This document shows, piece by piece, positions 33,003 through 44,050 of a stretch of 64,000 nucleotides of DNA. Source of the stretch: Adiantum capillus-veneris (taxonomy: Eukaryota > Streptophyta > Polypodiopsida > Polypodiales > Pteridaceae); NCBI GenBank assembly GCA_014529385.2, contig CM043962.1:125822470-125886469 (forward strand), in the 5' to 3' direction. The notes under the pieces are model-generated. The model was given only the letters and a program-made list of their open reading frames with translations, did not search any database and had not been told where the DNA came from. Positions within the stretch are counted from its first letter, which is position 1. Every line of letters starts with the position of its first letter. The position numbers and the translations under genes were made by a program.

Positions 33003-34521
33003 CAATGAATATAGATACACAAAAACTCAAGATCGGGAAATCTAACAAGAGTTTAATTTGTGAACGAAGACTTGTCTCTCTAATCTTATTCTTCTGGAGA
33101 CAAGCTAACTTATCTTGCTTCCATGTTTCTATTTTGATATCATCTTCTTTCAAATTCTCTGTGTCTGTATTTTCCCACAGTGCTAAACCTCTCTCTCACT
33201 CGCTCACATGCATGCACACAAAAGCTCACATGATTTTCAAGATTAACTTTCAATCATCTTTTTCTTACACACAACCACACATGATGCATTGCGAAAAGCT
33301 ATAGAATAATAGCTCGTACAATCCACCTACGGTGGGTCTCGCTCACTGTTACCAACAGATTTGAATGGAAATCTTATAGTTTTTCTCAAGCTCACTCATG
33401 AATACACATATAAACACACAATATATATCTCTCATCTCTCTATTATCGCTTTTGAAAATGTCTCTATGTTTCTTCTCTTCCCACTCACGAGGAGTTGTAA
33501 CTAAGAGAGAATGTAAAGGAGGCAATGAGGAAGGGGCTAACACATTTAGAAGCTCTTGCTCATGAGGTAGTACTTACTACTCATAGGTAGTTTAAGGAGA
33601 ACCTCTATCTAATATTCTCTCAAAGAAGTTGACCCATTGCACCAAGAGAGGACTTGGAGCTAGCAGCCACCTTAATCTAGCACCTCTAGAATGGTGGGAT
33701 CTTGTACCTATAGAGTGTGACAACGGGGCCTGGCATCTATAGAACGTCCACCAAAGCATCCTTCTCAATGTGGCTAGCTGAAAGGAGTCCATATTGTCTA
33801 CCAACCCACAACTTGTCCCCAAAAGCTGGTGATATTGTAATATGCATCTTGCTCCACAGATATTGTCGTGACTCATTGTTGTTGTGTACAATAGACTCAT
33901 CTTAGCATCCAAAGCAAGATCCTCCATCCATATCAATTGCAACACATGCATCTTCTTAATGGAATCCCAGAACATGAGCAAAGTAATCCATTTAACCTCT
34001 GAAATGTGATGACAATAGTGCCATTTGAAACACAATGTATCGCAATTACATAACATGAGCAAAACATGCCATCTAGCCACTTCATGATGAAGATAATAAT
34101 GCCAGCAGCAACGTGATGCTCAATAAAATCTTGCCAAAAACTATAGCATGTCATACATCTACGTTACTCATGTTTCTATTGGTAGCAAATTGCTCATCCT
34201 CCTACCAACAATTACTATGCTATCCACCACCATCAAAATAGGCCGGAATTCCCCAAGAATAAACTTGTAATGCACACAAAGTTGTACAGCTTGAAAAGAG
34301 AGGGGAGGGGGTTGAGGGATGCCTAGAGCGTGTAGAGGCTGAAGCCATTATTTTAAAGAAATTGCAAAGTACTATACTTTGACACCATAAAAATGTCTTA
34401 AATAGTAGTTTCGAAAGAAGCACATGAAGCTCCTCACATGCTCTACATTCTTCTACAACATTCAAATCCCAGGTCAGCGTGAGGCTTCTGCAAGCTAACA
34501 CCATTTCATGCTTGCCGCTTT
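33001..34521. other. Intergenic DNA, no supported gene
   Basis: The 162-codon minus ORF at 33592-34080 is Trp/Cys/His-rich with no domain or codon pattern I can recognise. No repeat boundary was found. Confidence 0.5.
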
Positions 34522-34650
34522 GGATTTTGTTGGGCAGACCAAATAGGGAATCTATAGAAATACTCCCTTAGGTAGCATACTTGTATTGTTGGATTTTTTT
34601 GGGTAGACCAAGTAGGAAATTCATAGAAATACTCCCTTAGGTAGCATATG
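34522..34650. repeat. Two tandem copies of a 66-bp unit
   Basis: Both copies contain a GGGYAGACCAARTAGG block and ATAGAAATACTCCCTTAGGTAGCATA, with few differences. Confidence 0.75.
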
Positions 34651-34757
34651 TCATTGGCAATTAATGTAATAACCTCTCTTGCTTACAGCTATCGTACTAC
34701 ACCCTTGGCACACCATACGCTAAGATACGTTTATTGAACATCGTTCTTCTAGTCCAA

Positions 34758-34885
34758 AGGAGCTAGCTTGGTTGGTTCAGCATTCGACCTTCGTGACGCG
34801 AGGCATGGCTTTGAATGCGGGCAAGCGACCCTGGTAGCGCTCACGGACATTTGTATCGCCTCGCAGAGGATAGTGTGATTCGCTT
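34758..34885 (+). repeat. Possible tRNA-derived SINE fragment
   Basis: GAGCTAGCTTGGTTGGTTCAGC resembles a tRNA D-arm and internal promoter A box (TAGCTCAGTTGG-type). About 45 bp on, CTTTGAATGC is a weak B-box match. No good cloverleaf forms, so a real tRNA gene is unlikely. A tRNA-derived SINE head is the best guess. Confidence 0.3.
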
Positions 34886-35250
34886 CAAGAAAAAAGATAT
34901 ATGGATCTTGCCTTCTTGTTATTGAAGGTATACATAACATTTAGAAAATCTAGTGCATCTACCATACATGAAAGCACATCTTGAAATGTTGTTGAGCACT
35001 TTGCTCCATGCCGTCACGAAAGAGCATTAGCTACTTAATTGTGCTTGCCACGAATGTGATCAATTTGAAAATGGAATTGGGAAAGAAAAATTCTCCACCT
35101 CATTTGCTTACCAGATAACTTGGTTTGAGTCATTAGGTTCTCGATAGTAAGTATGGATTTGCTACCTCTTTAGATTAACTGACTTGCCACTCTATGATGT
35201 GATACACGATTGTTATCATTCCCTAATCTATTCACTCTTCTCTTATCATA

Positions 35251-35282
<32 letters not shown>

Positions 35283-35402
35283 AAATGTGTAACCAGACCT
35301 ACTCAAATCCAAACTCTAGTATTCGGCGTGCAATGTACACAAAGCAAGCACACTGCATGTTTCGGTTTAAGATGAGTTTGTAGGTGCCATCTATATCTGT
35401 AC

Positions 35403-35416
35403 TATATATATAAAGG
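35403..35416 (+). promoter_or_regulatory. Candidate TATA box of the DUF599 gene
   Basis: TATATATATAAAGG precedes a purine-rich GGAAGGAAGG run and a (GA)n array (about 35438-35487). If used, it gives a leader of about 550 nt that contains the whole inverted repeat and microsatellite block up to ATG 35994. Confidence 0.3.
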
Positions 35417-35432
35417 AAGGAAGGAAGGAGAA

Positions 35433-35482
<50 letters not shown>

Positions 35483-35492
<10 letters not shown>

Positions 35493-35652
35493 CGATGTCT
35501 TTGAGGCGTGGCAAGTTCAATCCCCACATCAATCCCTGTTAGTCTCAAACACGCATTGAGTGGGTCGATGTCTTTGAGGCGTGGCAAGTTCAATCCCCAC
35601 ATCAATCCGTGTTAGTCTGGAACACGCATTCTCTCTCTCTCTCTCTCTCGCA

Positions 35653-35710
<58 letters not shown>

Positions 35711-35724
35711 AGAGAGAGAGAGCT

Positions 35725-35822
<98 letters not shown>

Positions 35823-35907
35823 TGTGCTTCAGACTAATAGGGGTTGATGTGGGATTGAACTTGCCACGACTGAAGGACATCGACCCTCTCTCTCTCTCTC
35901 TCTCTTC
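35483..35907. repeat. 72-bp tandem repeat and inverted copy around CT/CA/GA arrays
   Basis: A unit of about 72 bp (GGGTCGATGTCTTTGAGGCG to ACACGCATT) occurs twice in tandem at about 35488-35628, and once inverted at about 35820-35886. Between the arms lie (CT)n, (CA)n, a short GAGAGAGAGAGAGCTCTC palindrome, (CA)n and (GA)n. Arms of about 65 bp could form a hairpin. The unit contains GTTCAATCCCC, similar to a pol III B box, so it may be SINE-derived. It lies just upstream of the DUF599 coding start. Confidence 0.8.
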
Positions 35908-35993
35908 CTTCCTCACACTTTGAGGACGGTGGGGGTCAATGAGCGCTCACTCGGACGGTGCGGAACATTTCCTGACGTTCGGGGGAGGAAGAA

Positions 35994-36739
35994 ATGGAGA
36001 AGGGGTACGTATTGGAGGTGGTGCTGGTGCCGGCGGGGGTGCTGCTGCTGCTGCTCTACCATGCGCGCCTGCTCTACCGCCTCCGCTGCTCTCCTACCGC
36101 CACCGTCATTGGCGTCAACCAAATCAACCGCCAAGTCTGGGTGCGCACCATGATGGCGGTTAGTACACACACACACGCGTGACAAATGTCGCCTGTTGCC
36201 CTACAGATGTGCGTTCATTACATTAATGTTCTCACTCCACACACACACACACACACGAACACACGCAGATGTGCATTCGGCACCCTCTTCATTGTTCTCT
36301 CTATACACGCACGCACGCACATCTTGTGGTTTTGCTCATGATCAGAAGTCATGCAGTGGTGCATGCAGAACTGTGTGCCTCTATTGCATCCATGTATTGC
36401 TATCTATCTAGCAATGCCTTTGTTTTCTTTCTTTGTTGTGTGGTGAAAGAGCAAATCATGCATGCGCACATCCGTGTGCATGTCAATGTGACATGGCTGT
36501 GCCGAGAATGTCGACATGCTAGAACGCTTTTGACGAGCTGAGAGAATTTGAGGCGTATTTGTTTGATCGTGTATCGATCAAGAATCTATAAGCTACAGGC
36601 AAATTTCCCAGCATTTTGCAATGTGTAGATTTCAATATGTATGGTGACCTGTGCATTTATGTGTGAGATTTTTTGGGGGGAGAAGAGTTGTTTCAATGTT
36701 GTAGTAGCAAATACTCTCAAGAGATCACAGCAAAGATTT

Positions 36740-36787
<48 letters not shown>

Positions 36788-37359
36788 CTTGTTGTGACCA
36801 GGATGGCTTGAAAAATGGAGTTTTGGCAGTGCAAACGCTACGGAACAACATAATGGCATCCACGCTTCTCGCAACAGCGGCCATCTTACTATGTTCACTG
36901 CTGGCTGTGCTAGTAAATAGCAATGGAAGTAGCAACAGCTTGCAGCAAAGAAGCATGTTCCTTGGTGGCAACAAAGACATCACATTGTCGACGAAGCTGT
37001 TATGTGTATTGATATGCTTCATTGTGGCCTTTTTATGCAATGTGCAATCAGTGAGGTACTATAGTCATGTAAGCTTTTTGATAAGCATACCACTGGGGGC
37101 AGGCGCACCGGGCCTTACCCCTGATTATGTCAATAAGTTTATGGTGAGAGGGGGGCAATTTTGGTCTATCGGGTTGCGAGCGTTTTACTTCTCTATTCCC
37201 ATGTTTTTGTGGCTCTTTGGGCCTATTCCGATGTTTGTAAGCTCCGTCATCATGGCGACAATGTTTCATTTTTTGGACACTGCAAAGGGATTCCAACAAA
37301 CAATGAGTATTTCTTCACATGTGGATGTGGAATCGGGCGAGGGCAGCGCAGCATCATAA
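35994..37359 (+). CDS. DUF599 family membrane protein, two exons
   Basis: Exon 1 is 35994-36158 and exon 2 is 36802-37359; the intron has GT-AG ends and joins in phase 0 (MMA then DGLKNG). The product is about 240 residues, normal for plant DUF599. Exon 1 has the family start (MEKGYVLEVVLVPAG), a first membrane segment, and ATVIGVNQINRQVWV. Exon 2 has NGVLAVQTLRNNIMASTLLA, two hydrophobic spans, FLCNVQSVRYYSHVSFLI, FWSIGLRAFYFS and LWLFGPIPMFV, all family hallmarks, and a polar tail. It is predicted to be an integral membrane protein; its biochemical function is unknown. The start has G at -3 and G at +4. An upstream ATG at 35939 in another frame overlaps the start. This is the only host gene seen and looks intact. 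Confidence 0.9.
36159..36801 (+). other. Intron of the DUF599 gene
   Basis: The 643-nt intron starts GTTAGTAC and ends TTGTTGTGACCAG. It contains CA and GCAC repeats at its start and a (GA)n array (about 36742-36786) that ends only 15 bases before the acceptor. Confidence 0.8.
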
Positions 37360-39332
37360 AACTTCTATGGCCTTCGCGGCAATTGTGTGGTCTAGTTCGT
37401 GGCTTTATGAGTCTCCTCCCCCATTTGTTCAGAAGTCTTGGGAAGTTCCATTGATCAGCTTACCAATATCGATCATGATCGATCGAAGCTCGTACGGTGC
37501 TTTATCTGTATTACGTGACTAGCTAGAATCCAGCAAATCATGCGGATGTTCATGATCGTGAACAGCCCGCTGGCCTCTAGGCTGTACATCTTTACTAAAT
37601 AAGGCGGTTCTCTTTGCTGTATTGCAATATCAAATTCAACATCACATGGACCTCTTTTTGTTTTTCTTTTGTTGGGATGTCCGTGTCTAGTTAGTCACAT
37701 GTTGGTTTGTTTCCCGGTCTTTTGCTTCCCTGTGGAGAAGCCCTTCCGTTCGAGTATGGTAAGAGTGACCCATCACTTAAAACTAGAATCAGGGTAGGGA
37801 AAGCTAGTGGAGGACATGCATGCTTGCGTCCTCGGAAAGTGTATTTGCCCGCTTGCAAGCGGTAAAGGTGAGACTTACTACACTACAATTTGAAATTCAA
37901 TATGATTTGTTTTTAGCATTTCATTTAGTGTCATCAATGAACTTTGACAATCTGCGGAAGATTTATTTGTTGTTTGTTGACTTGCGAGTGGGATAAGCTA
38001 AGCCTTAGTGCTTGAGTAGGTTTTTTCCGACTTTGGAGATGAGTTAATGGTGGTTTTAAGTGGATACTGTCAAGGTCCAGGGTCGGGGGGCTGCTAATCA
38101 CAGCCCTCATTGTTGTTGGCGAATGATCATCTGACTCGTCAGTATTAGTAATCCAAACTATGGTGTAGAGCTCCCACCAGCTGACACATCAGCATTCAGC
38201 ACTTCACCACCATCGTGCCATCTAAGCGTGCTGAAGAATCGACTACAGGGATTGCGGCATGCCGTCTGCACAATGTCCTCAGAGTAGGACGCGTCAACAT
38301 GCGGCAGCAACCACTGTCCACGTGGATTGATTTAATTGATTGTGCTTTGCCCCCCTCCCCTGGACCCTTGATGACCAGGAATGGTCCCTGAGTGACCATT
38401 CCCTGCAATACTGCTCCCGCCAATGGCTCCCGGCCTCGCTCCTGGCCTCTGCCGGTTGCCATGCGGTCGCAGTATTACAGGGAATGGTGCCCTCCCTACC
38501 CTACACCTTCAAATCATCGCTTGTTCTTTTATGCTAAATCTTGACATTGAAAAACTAGGACCGTTCTCTTTGCTTTTGCTACCCTCAACTCTTTCTTGCT
38601 CACACACACACAGATACACACTTTCTCACACACATAACACCTTAGAAATACTATTCTTTAAATTCGTCAACATTTCTTAGGCAAGCCATCTTAAATTGTT
38701 TAACATTTCTTATGTCTAGATCTACACAAGTCATCTATTTTCCCTTGGCATCTTTACATATGGCGTAACTTGTCACGCCTTTTTCTTCTGTGATTAGCAA
38801 ATTACCAGTGGTTTTCAATTCACCAAATACAGATTAGATGTCTACTGTTATTTCACATATATCACTGATAACCACCACCAATGTTGTAGCATACACTGGG
38901 AAAGCTCATTCGGATAATCCTTCTGTATTCTCATATAATTAGTATGGATAGGGTTTAACTTTTTCTGCTTTTCATACCTAGCATATGGTATCAAGTGGGC
39001 ATTAGATGGCTCTCCCATATTTATACTTTAAAAGCACAAGTCCTTTTTGGTTTTGGGGGGATTTTTGAAGGTTGTTTCATGTACATTTGAAATGGAATTC
39101 ATGTTCTTTCTTTGGAAAATATTGAACACTTGCCCCTCTCTCTCATGAAGGCTCTTGCGTGTGTCGAGCTAGATGTGATCTCGGGCCGTTCTCTGGACGA
39201 GCCTATCAACGAGCCGCCAAAGAGACTCAAGTCAGTGGACGCAAGCCTCCCAGCACGCGAGCTCCAAGTTGCGGGCCCTTGGCCTCTAGGTGAAGAAGTT
39301 CATCTTGAGTGTCCCGGGCAGCCTCGTAACAC
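37360..39332. other. Downstream flank of DUF599 and intergenic DNA
   Basis: It includes the 3' untranslated region of the gene. No further gene is seen. Small CA runs lie near 38605. Confidence 0.55.
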
Positions 39333-39335
39333 ACA

Positions 39336-39409
<74 letters not shown>
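39333..39409. repeat. Compound (CT)n(CA)n microsatellite
   Basis: About 30 bp of CT followed by about 43 bp of CA, nearly pure. The ORF across it (39112-39438) runs into the repeat and is not accepted. Confidence 0.95.
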
Positions 39410-39412
<3 letters not shown>

Positions 39413-39589
39413 TTCTAGTTGAACTATACACAAGATAGCGTAACTTGACGTTTAAGTTGGCTAATGAGGCCAATTAACTTGGACCTTAAAATGAACTAGT
39501 AGAAACTCTCTTATCTTTCTACCTCGCCAATAAAAAATCACTTAAAAGACAATAAATACCTATAAAGTGGAAGCATCATTTGAACAAAA

Positions 39590-39780
39590 AAAATTATTGA
39601 AATTACTACGTAGTAAATTCAATTACATAATTTGAACTAAGAAATTCTATTGAAGTTACTACATAATACATTCACTTTTATTGAAACTATATTCACTTTT
39701 AATAATTTTATTTATTATTACGTAATAAATTCACTTTTATTGGAATTACTACATAATAAATCCAATTTACATTTCTTGAA
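39590..39780. repeat. Degenerate AT-rich tandem repeat
   Basis: Variants of TACTACATAATAAATTCA and CACTTTTATTGAA recur four or five times with loose spacing. Confidence 0.6.
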
Positions 39781-40308
39781 CTAGAGAACTCTCTAGAGGA
39801 GTTTGAAGGCACTTGTCATCATTCAAAATCATGAAGATGTTAGAACATACTCATAAACAATAAGGGTTAGGGGGCTTTCCCATGGCCATCCGGCCTCTTA
39901 CAAGGGGTAGACTCAGAGATCCTAACAATGTTAAGGTTGTTCAACGTTTAGACTTGAAATGTTGTGGTGTAAATATACCCTACTCGTAGGTGTCGTAGCC
40001 TTTGCCACTACTGTCCTTGCATAGGCCAATTTTCCATTGGTCTTCTTTGAAATATATCTCCCCCCATCTCTTTGTCCGAGGAGGGGGAGGCATTCCAATC
40101 GGTAGTCATGTTTCACACATTCAAGGGGTTTTCTATCCCTTCGTCTATTTAACTGTACAAGAGTTCAAGATCTCTCCTTCTCTATCTCTTACATAGTATA
40201 AGAGCTTGGCTATGGATAAGGAGTTGTGAATTGCAAGCAAGAGAAGGAAAAGAAGCAGTCGAGGGTAAGGATTTTTTTTGTTCTATTCCCTCCTACATTG
40301 GTACTAAA
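39781..40308. other. Intergenic DNA, no gene
   Basis: Nothing recognised. Confidence 0.5.
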
Positions 40309-40495
40309 TCCATCCCCAATATTTACGAGAGGCATCAGTAAAAACACCCAATTTAGGTGGTTTCTATAAAAGATCATGTTGTTTGGAATCCTTTCAATAC
40401 ATCCATCCCCAGTATTTATGGGAGGCATCAATAACGATCTCCCAATTTTGGTGATTTCCATAGAAGATTGTGCGGTTTGATATCCTTTGACTAGA
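40309..40495. repeat. Two tandem copies of a 93-bp unit
   Basis: Both copies begin CATCCCCARTATTTA and run through GAGGCATCA, CCCAATTT, GGTGRTTTC and ATCCTTT. The copies differ at about one base in six. Confidence 0.75.
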
Positions 40496-41609
40496 CTCTT
40501 GCACTTGGGTTTATTTTTGGGAACGCTTTGGCCTTCATTTTGGAGTTAGAGGGTGTTTGCACGCAAGAATGCTAAGGTTTAGATTTTTATAAATCTATAA
40601 TTTTAGTGTTGCAAGAAGCTAGGTTGGTATTGCAATTTTCGTAGCTATTGTGTGTAATAGTGATACATCATATAGGGTGTGTGTACGTAGATTGTGGTCA
40701 CATGTTGTTGCAGGTATCAACTATTTTTAACAAGCTTTAGATTTTTTACAGATTTTTAAAATTCAAAAGAGCATGCTACAAGCTTTGTGCATACTTTTAA
40801 TTTTTTGCACATTTCTAACAACTATAGAATCAACTAAACTGTCGGTGAAAATTTAGATAAGAACAACCATGCTTGGAAGTTTTGAATGAGTAATTTCCTA
40901 AAAAATAAAGCTTATGGAAGTACATTAAAGGTTAGCATGCATGAAAGGATTGCAACATATTGAGCTACTATTGGTTTTCATATGGTTGAGGTGGATTACT
41001 CATTGTATGTATTGGTTTTCGTATGGCTGAGGTGGATTACTTATTGTTTACATGGGAGAATGAGGCATGTGTCGTGATTGTTTGGACGGCTTGATTCTCA
41101 GAAGAAATCAAGTGGCTAAACTTGAGTATGTAAAGGGACTCTTAGAATAAAAATCTCACACAAAGGTATTTTTTGGGCGTTGAGATTATATGCATTGAGA
41201 TGTGGTGTCATAGGAGTTTGTTCTCTAGGGCAGACAGGGTAGGCAGCCTGGTGTGAGTTGAGTTTAGGATAGGCTTAATAAGAATGCATGGATTGTAGCT
41301 TATGATTATTAAACAATAATTACATTTGATAGACATAAACAAAGAAGAATCCAAGCCAATAGCTAATGATTATCTCCAATTTATGAATCCAAAACCCTAA
41401 GCCCTAAACAACACAAGTCACTCATATACTCTCTAGTCGATCAATATACACCTCTATTTGCAATTCCAATCATAAACCAAAACCAATTGAGTTGACCAGC
41501 TTCAATTCCACTCCAAAATCTCTAATCAATCCTTTTCTATTCACATAGTTAGTCTTGACGATATCTTGCTTTTGGTTGTTAGAAAAAGCCTTCTTGGTAA
41601 TCAAGAACA

Positions 41610-41668
<59 letters not shown>

Positions 41669-42236
41669 GGTTTTGGCTTTACCTCCTTCTCTAGGTTCTA
41701 TGCCCCTCTTTTGTATGCCCAAAAAATAATGTTGTTGGGCCACTATGTGCACATCGTGAAAATTTGTGTTCGAGTTGCATTGTGGGCTTTTTAAGTGATT
41801 ACGGTTAATATCGGGGATCAAGTTTTCTTAAGTGTAAGGAAATCATGTAACTGTATGAAGTTTTGACTAGATCTGCAAATGAAATGATGTATTTTTGATA
41901 GAGTCGATGTGGTGCAATGACTAATATGTATGCCAAATGTGTTGGAAAATGGTGTTATGGCGGCAAAGTTAACGAGCCGTTCATAGTTTGATTAGAAAAT
42001 TAATTATAAGAGATTAGAGAGAGATATTGACACTAATGGAGATTGAGAATTATAATTAAATTACTATGTAAATGAGTACAAAATGGGCTAGAGTGAAGGG
42101 GTAGTGATAAGATGCATAGTGGATACAAACAGTGTAGCTTTGGGCTTCTTTTATTATAGGATAGAGGGAGAGCATCTGATGACATAATTGGTGATGTCAA
42201 AGTTTAGGTCTTCTAAACTAGAGAGGGTTCTCACAC
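40496..42236. other. Intergenic DNA with small repeats, no gene
   Basis: A 42-bp unit (TTGGTTTTCRTATGGYTGAGG) is repeated twice at about 40972-41052. A (GA)n array lies at about 41613-41669. No coding signal. Confidence 0.55.
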
Positions 42237-42280
42237 TATGAAAATCTTAAATTATTTACCGCGCTCATTTACAGCATTTT

Positions 42281-42351
42281 GTAGAGAGAGAGAGAGAGTC
42301 CAAAATGGACTAGGCAGAGAAGAGAGAGGAGGACGGGGGGGGGGGGGGGGG
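42281..42351. repeat. Short (GA)n and poly-G tract
   Basis: A short GA array near 42283-42298 and a G run at about 42337-42351. Confidence 0.8.
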
Positions 42352-42656
42352 AGATTTTTGTATTTCAAATATTCTGCAATTATATCCGGAGTTATTACCA
42401 CGTTTATTACTATTGTTTTTACCACTATTATTATCGCGTTTATTACCGAACCCAGATTAGGCGCTTAAACGTTCAAATTTTGGTGTTTCCCCCTGTTTTA
42501 CTTGTGATTTTTTTTTGGAAAAACATTTTATAAAATTTCAAAAAAATGATATTAAAACATGAAACAATAGCTATGTGGATAAACACGAAACTATGAAGAG
42601 CGTGGTCCATCCTAAAGTTATGCATGTGCCTCCATGTAAAGCAAGCACTGTGATGA

Positions 42657-42860
42657 GAAGCCAAACATGGACGAGATCTTCTACCGAGGCATGGAGACGA
42701 TAAAGTGAAGTGTGTCCACATTTTACCAGATGGTAGCACCTATGTTAGTTTCCAACAACGTCCTTGAAGCAAAACATGGACGTCATCTTTTGTCGAGGCA
42801 TGGGCATGATACACTGAAGTGTGCCCACATTTTACCAGATGGTAGCACCTATGATAGTTT
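42657..42860 (+). repeat. Two tandem copies of a 109-bp unit
   Basis: Copies start at 42657 and 42766 and share AAACATGGACG, CGAGGCATGG, GTGAAGTGTGYCC-like and ACATTTTACCAGATGGTAGC. In different frames both read as a similar peptide (EAKHGR, then HILPDGSTY), but the unit is not a multiple of three, so a joint coding frame is impossible. Confidence 0.7.
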
Positions 42861-43119
42861 CTTGAAGCACTTCTTCAGAGCACTCTCGTATTGCACAGAA
42901 CACAAAACACTAGTTCCACTTGCACCACCATAGTGCTGTATTTCATAAATAATTACCCCAAAAAATTATAAATATTTTGTTATCGATTAAATTGATCACT
43001 CCCAATTGATTAACTTAATCTAGCATTCTTCACAAAATTAGAGAGAGAAAAAGGGAAGAGGAGAGTGATGAATGGACAACACAACAAAAGCTTTTTGTAA
43101 TTTAAAGTATACCAAATGT

Positions 43120-43905
43120 TTATGAATCATCTTTCAAAAGATCTCTACAAGAAGTGTCATCCAATTCTAAGCCCATGGCTTCTAAATCAGTAAAGAGAGA
43201 AATAGAATTGTTGCTTGTAGGTGTGTTGGCTTCATCATCTTTGAATTCTTCATCCTCCATGTCATCATCATCTTCATCATGGCAATTATCTTCGCTAAGA
43301 CTTGTGGCCATGAGACTTGAATCATTCATCTCTCTCTCTCCTTTATCTCCCTTTCCTCCAAAGTAGTAGGTGGAAGAGGGTCGAAGATGATCTCCACTTC
43401 ATTAGTGGAAAAAATGGTTCTCCCCAAACTGTGACGGGAACTACGAACCAAAGCTTTGGTTGATGGATTGCTAGGATATAGATGACCTATAAAAGAGAAG
43501 CTCAAAATGAGTAACATCAATTGGTATAATTAATGTTACAACAAAATAAAGGTTAAGAAGACAGTCACTTCTACCTGCTCACAATTGTGTGGCAAAACTA
43601 AATTGTCATACCTCCCACACGAAAGTCCACCATGTAGAGGCAATTCTCATTCCTTTCAATAGTCCCTTAGTACATGTCTTCATCACCATCCGCGTCAAAG
43701 TCGTTCATGATGCCACATTCCATGGTGGTCCGTCACTCGTCAATGTGGCATGTACAAAAGTGTCGACCCTTTGACCACATAGAGTTAAAGGAAATTCACT
43801 ACAAAATAAGAAAATATCTTTTATCAGTTACAAAGATAAAATCAAGAAAAAACTATACAATATGGTTTAAGTATATGAGTACTCTACCTTCGCAACCTCA
43901 TGCAT
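43120..43905 (-). pseudogene. Probable C-terminal remains of the TNP2-like gene
   Basis: Exon-like pieces on the minus strand continue downstream of the TNP2 core: one after a TTTTGTAG acceptor near 43805 (VDTFVHATLTSDGPPW), one with RSSRHSLGRTIFSTNEVEIIFDP near 43430, and a very acidic Ser/Asp-rich end (43120-43329). Order and strand fit the C-terminal part of a CACTA transposase, but similarity is too weak to be sure. Confidence 0.35.
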
Positions 43906-44050
43906 AATCCCATTCTTTGTCTGTGATGTCTTCTTAGCATGCTTTTGCTTCGGTCATTCTCTCATGAATCCACTCGGCACTAATGAGATATGGGAAACAT
44001 GCAAGGTGTCTAGGAACTGGGGGTGCTCTCCTTCCTCCATGCGCTTGTTT

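Noticed and set aside
33592-34080. 162-codon minus ORF
   Set aside because: No domain, low-quality composition and no matching frame or motif nearby.
34758-34830. A functional tRNA gene
   Set aside because: A-box-like sequence is present, but no acceptor stem, a weak B box and no proper anticodon arm.
39112-39438. 108-codon plus ORF ending in CT/CA repeats
   Set aside because: Its last third is microsatellite and the rest has no recognisable domain.
42712-42933. Plus-strand ORF over the 109-bp repeat
   Set aside because: The repeat period is not a multiple of three and the reading frame is not shared by both copies.
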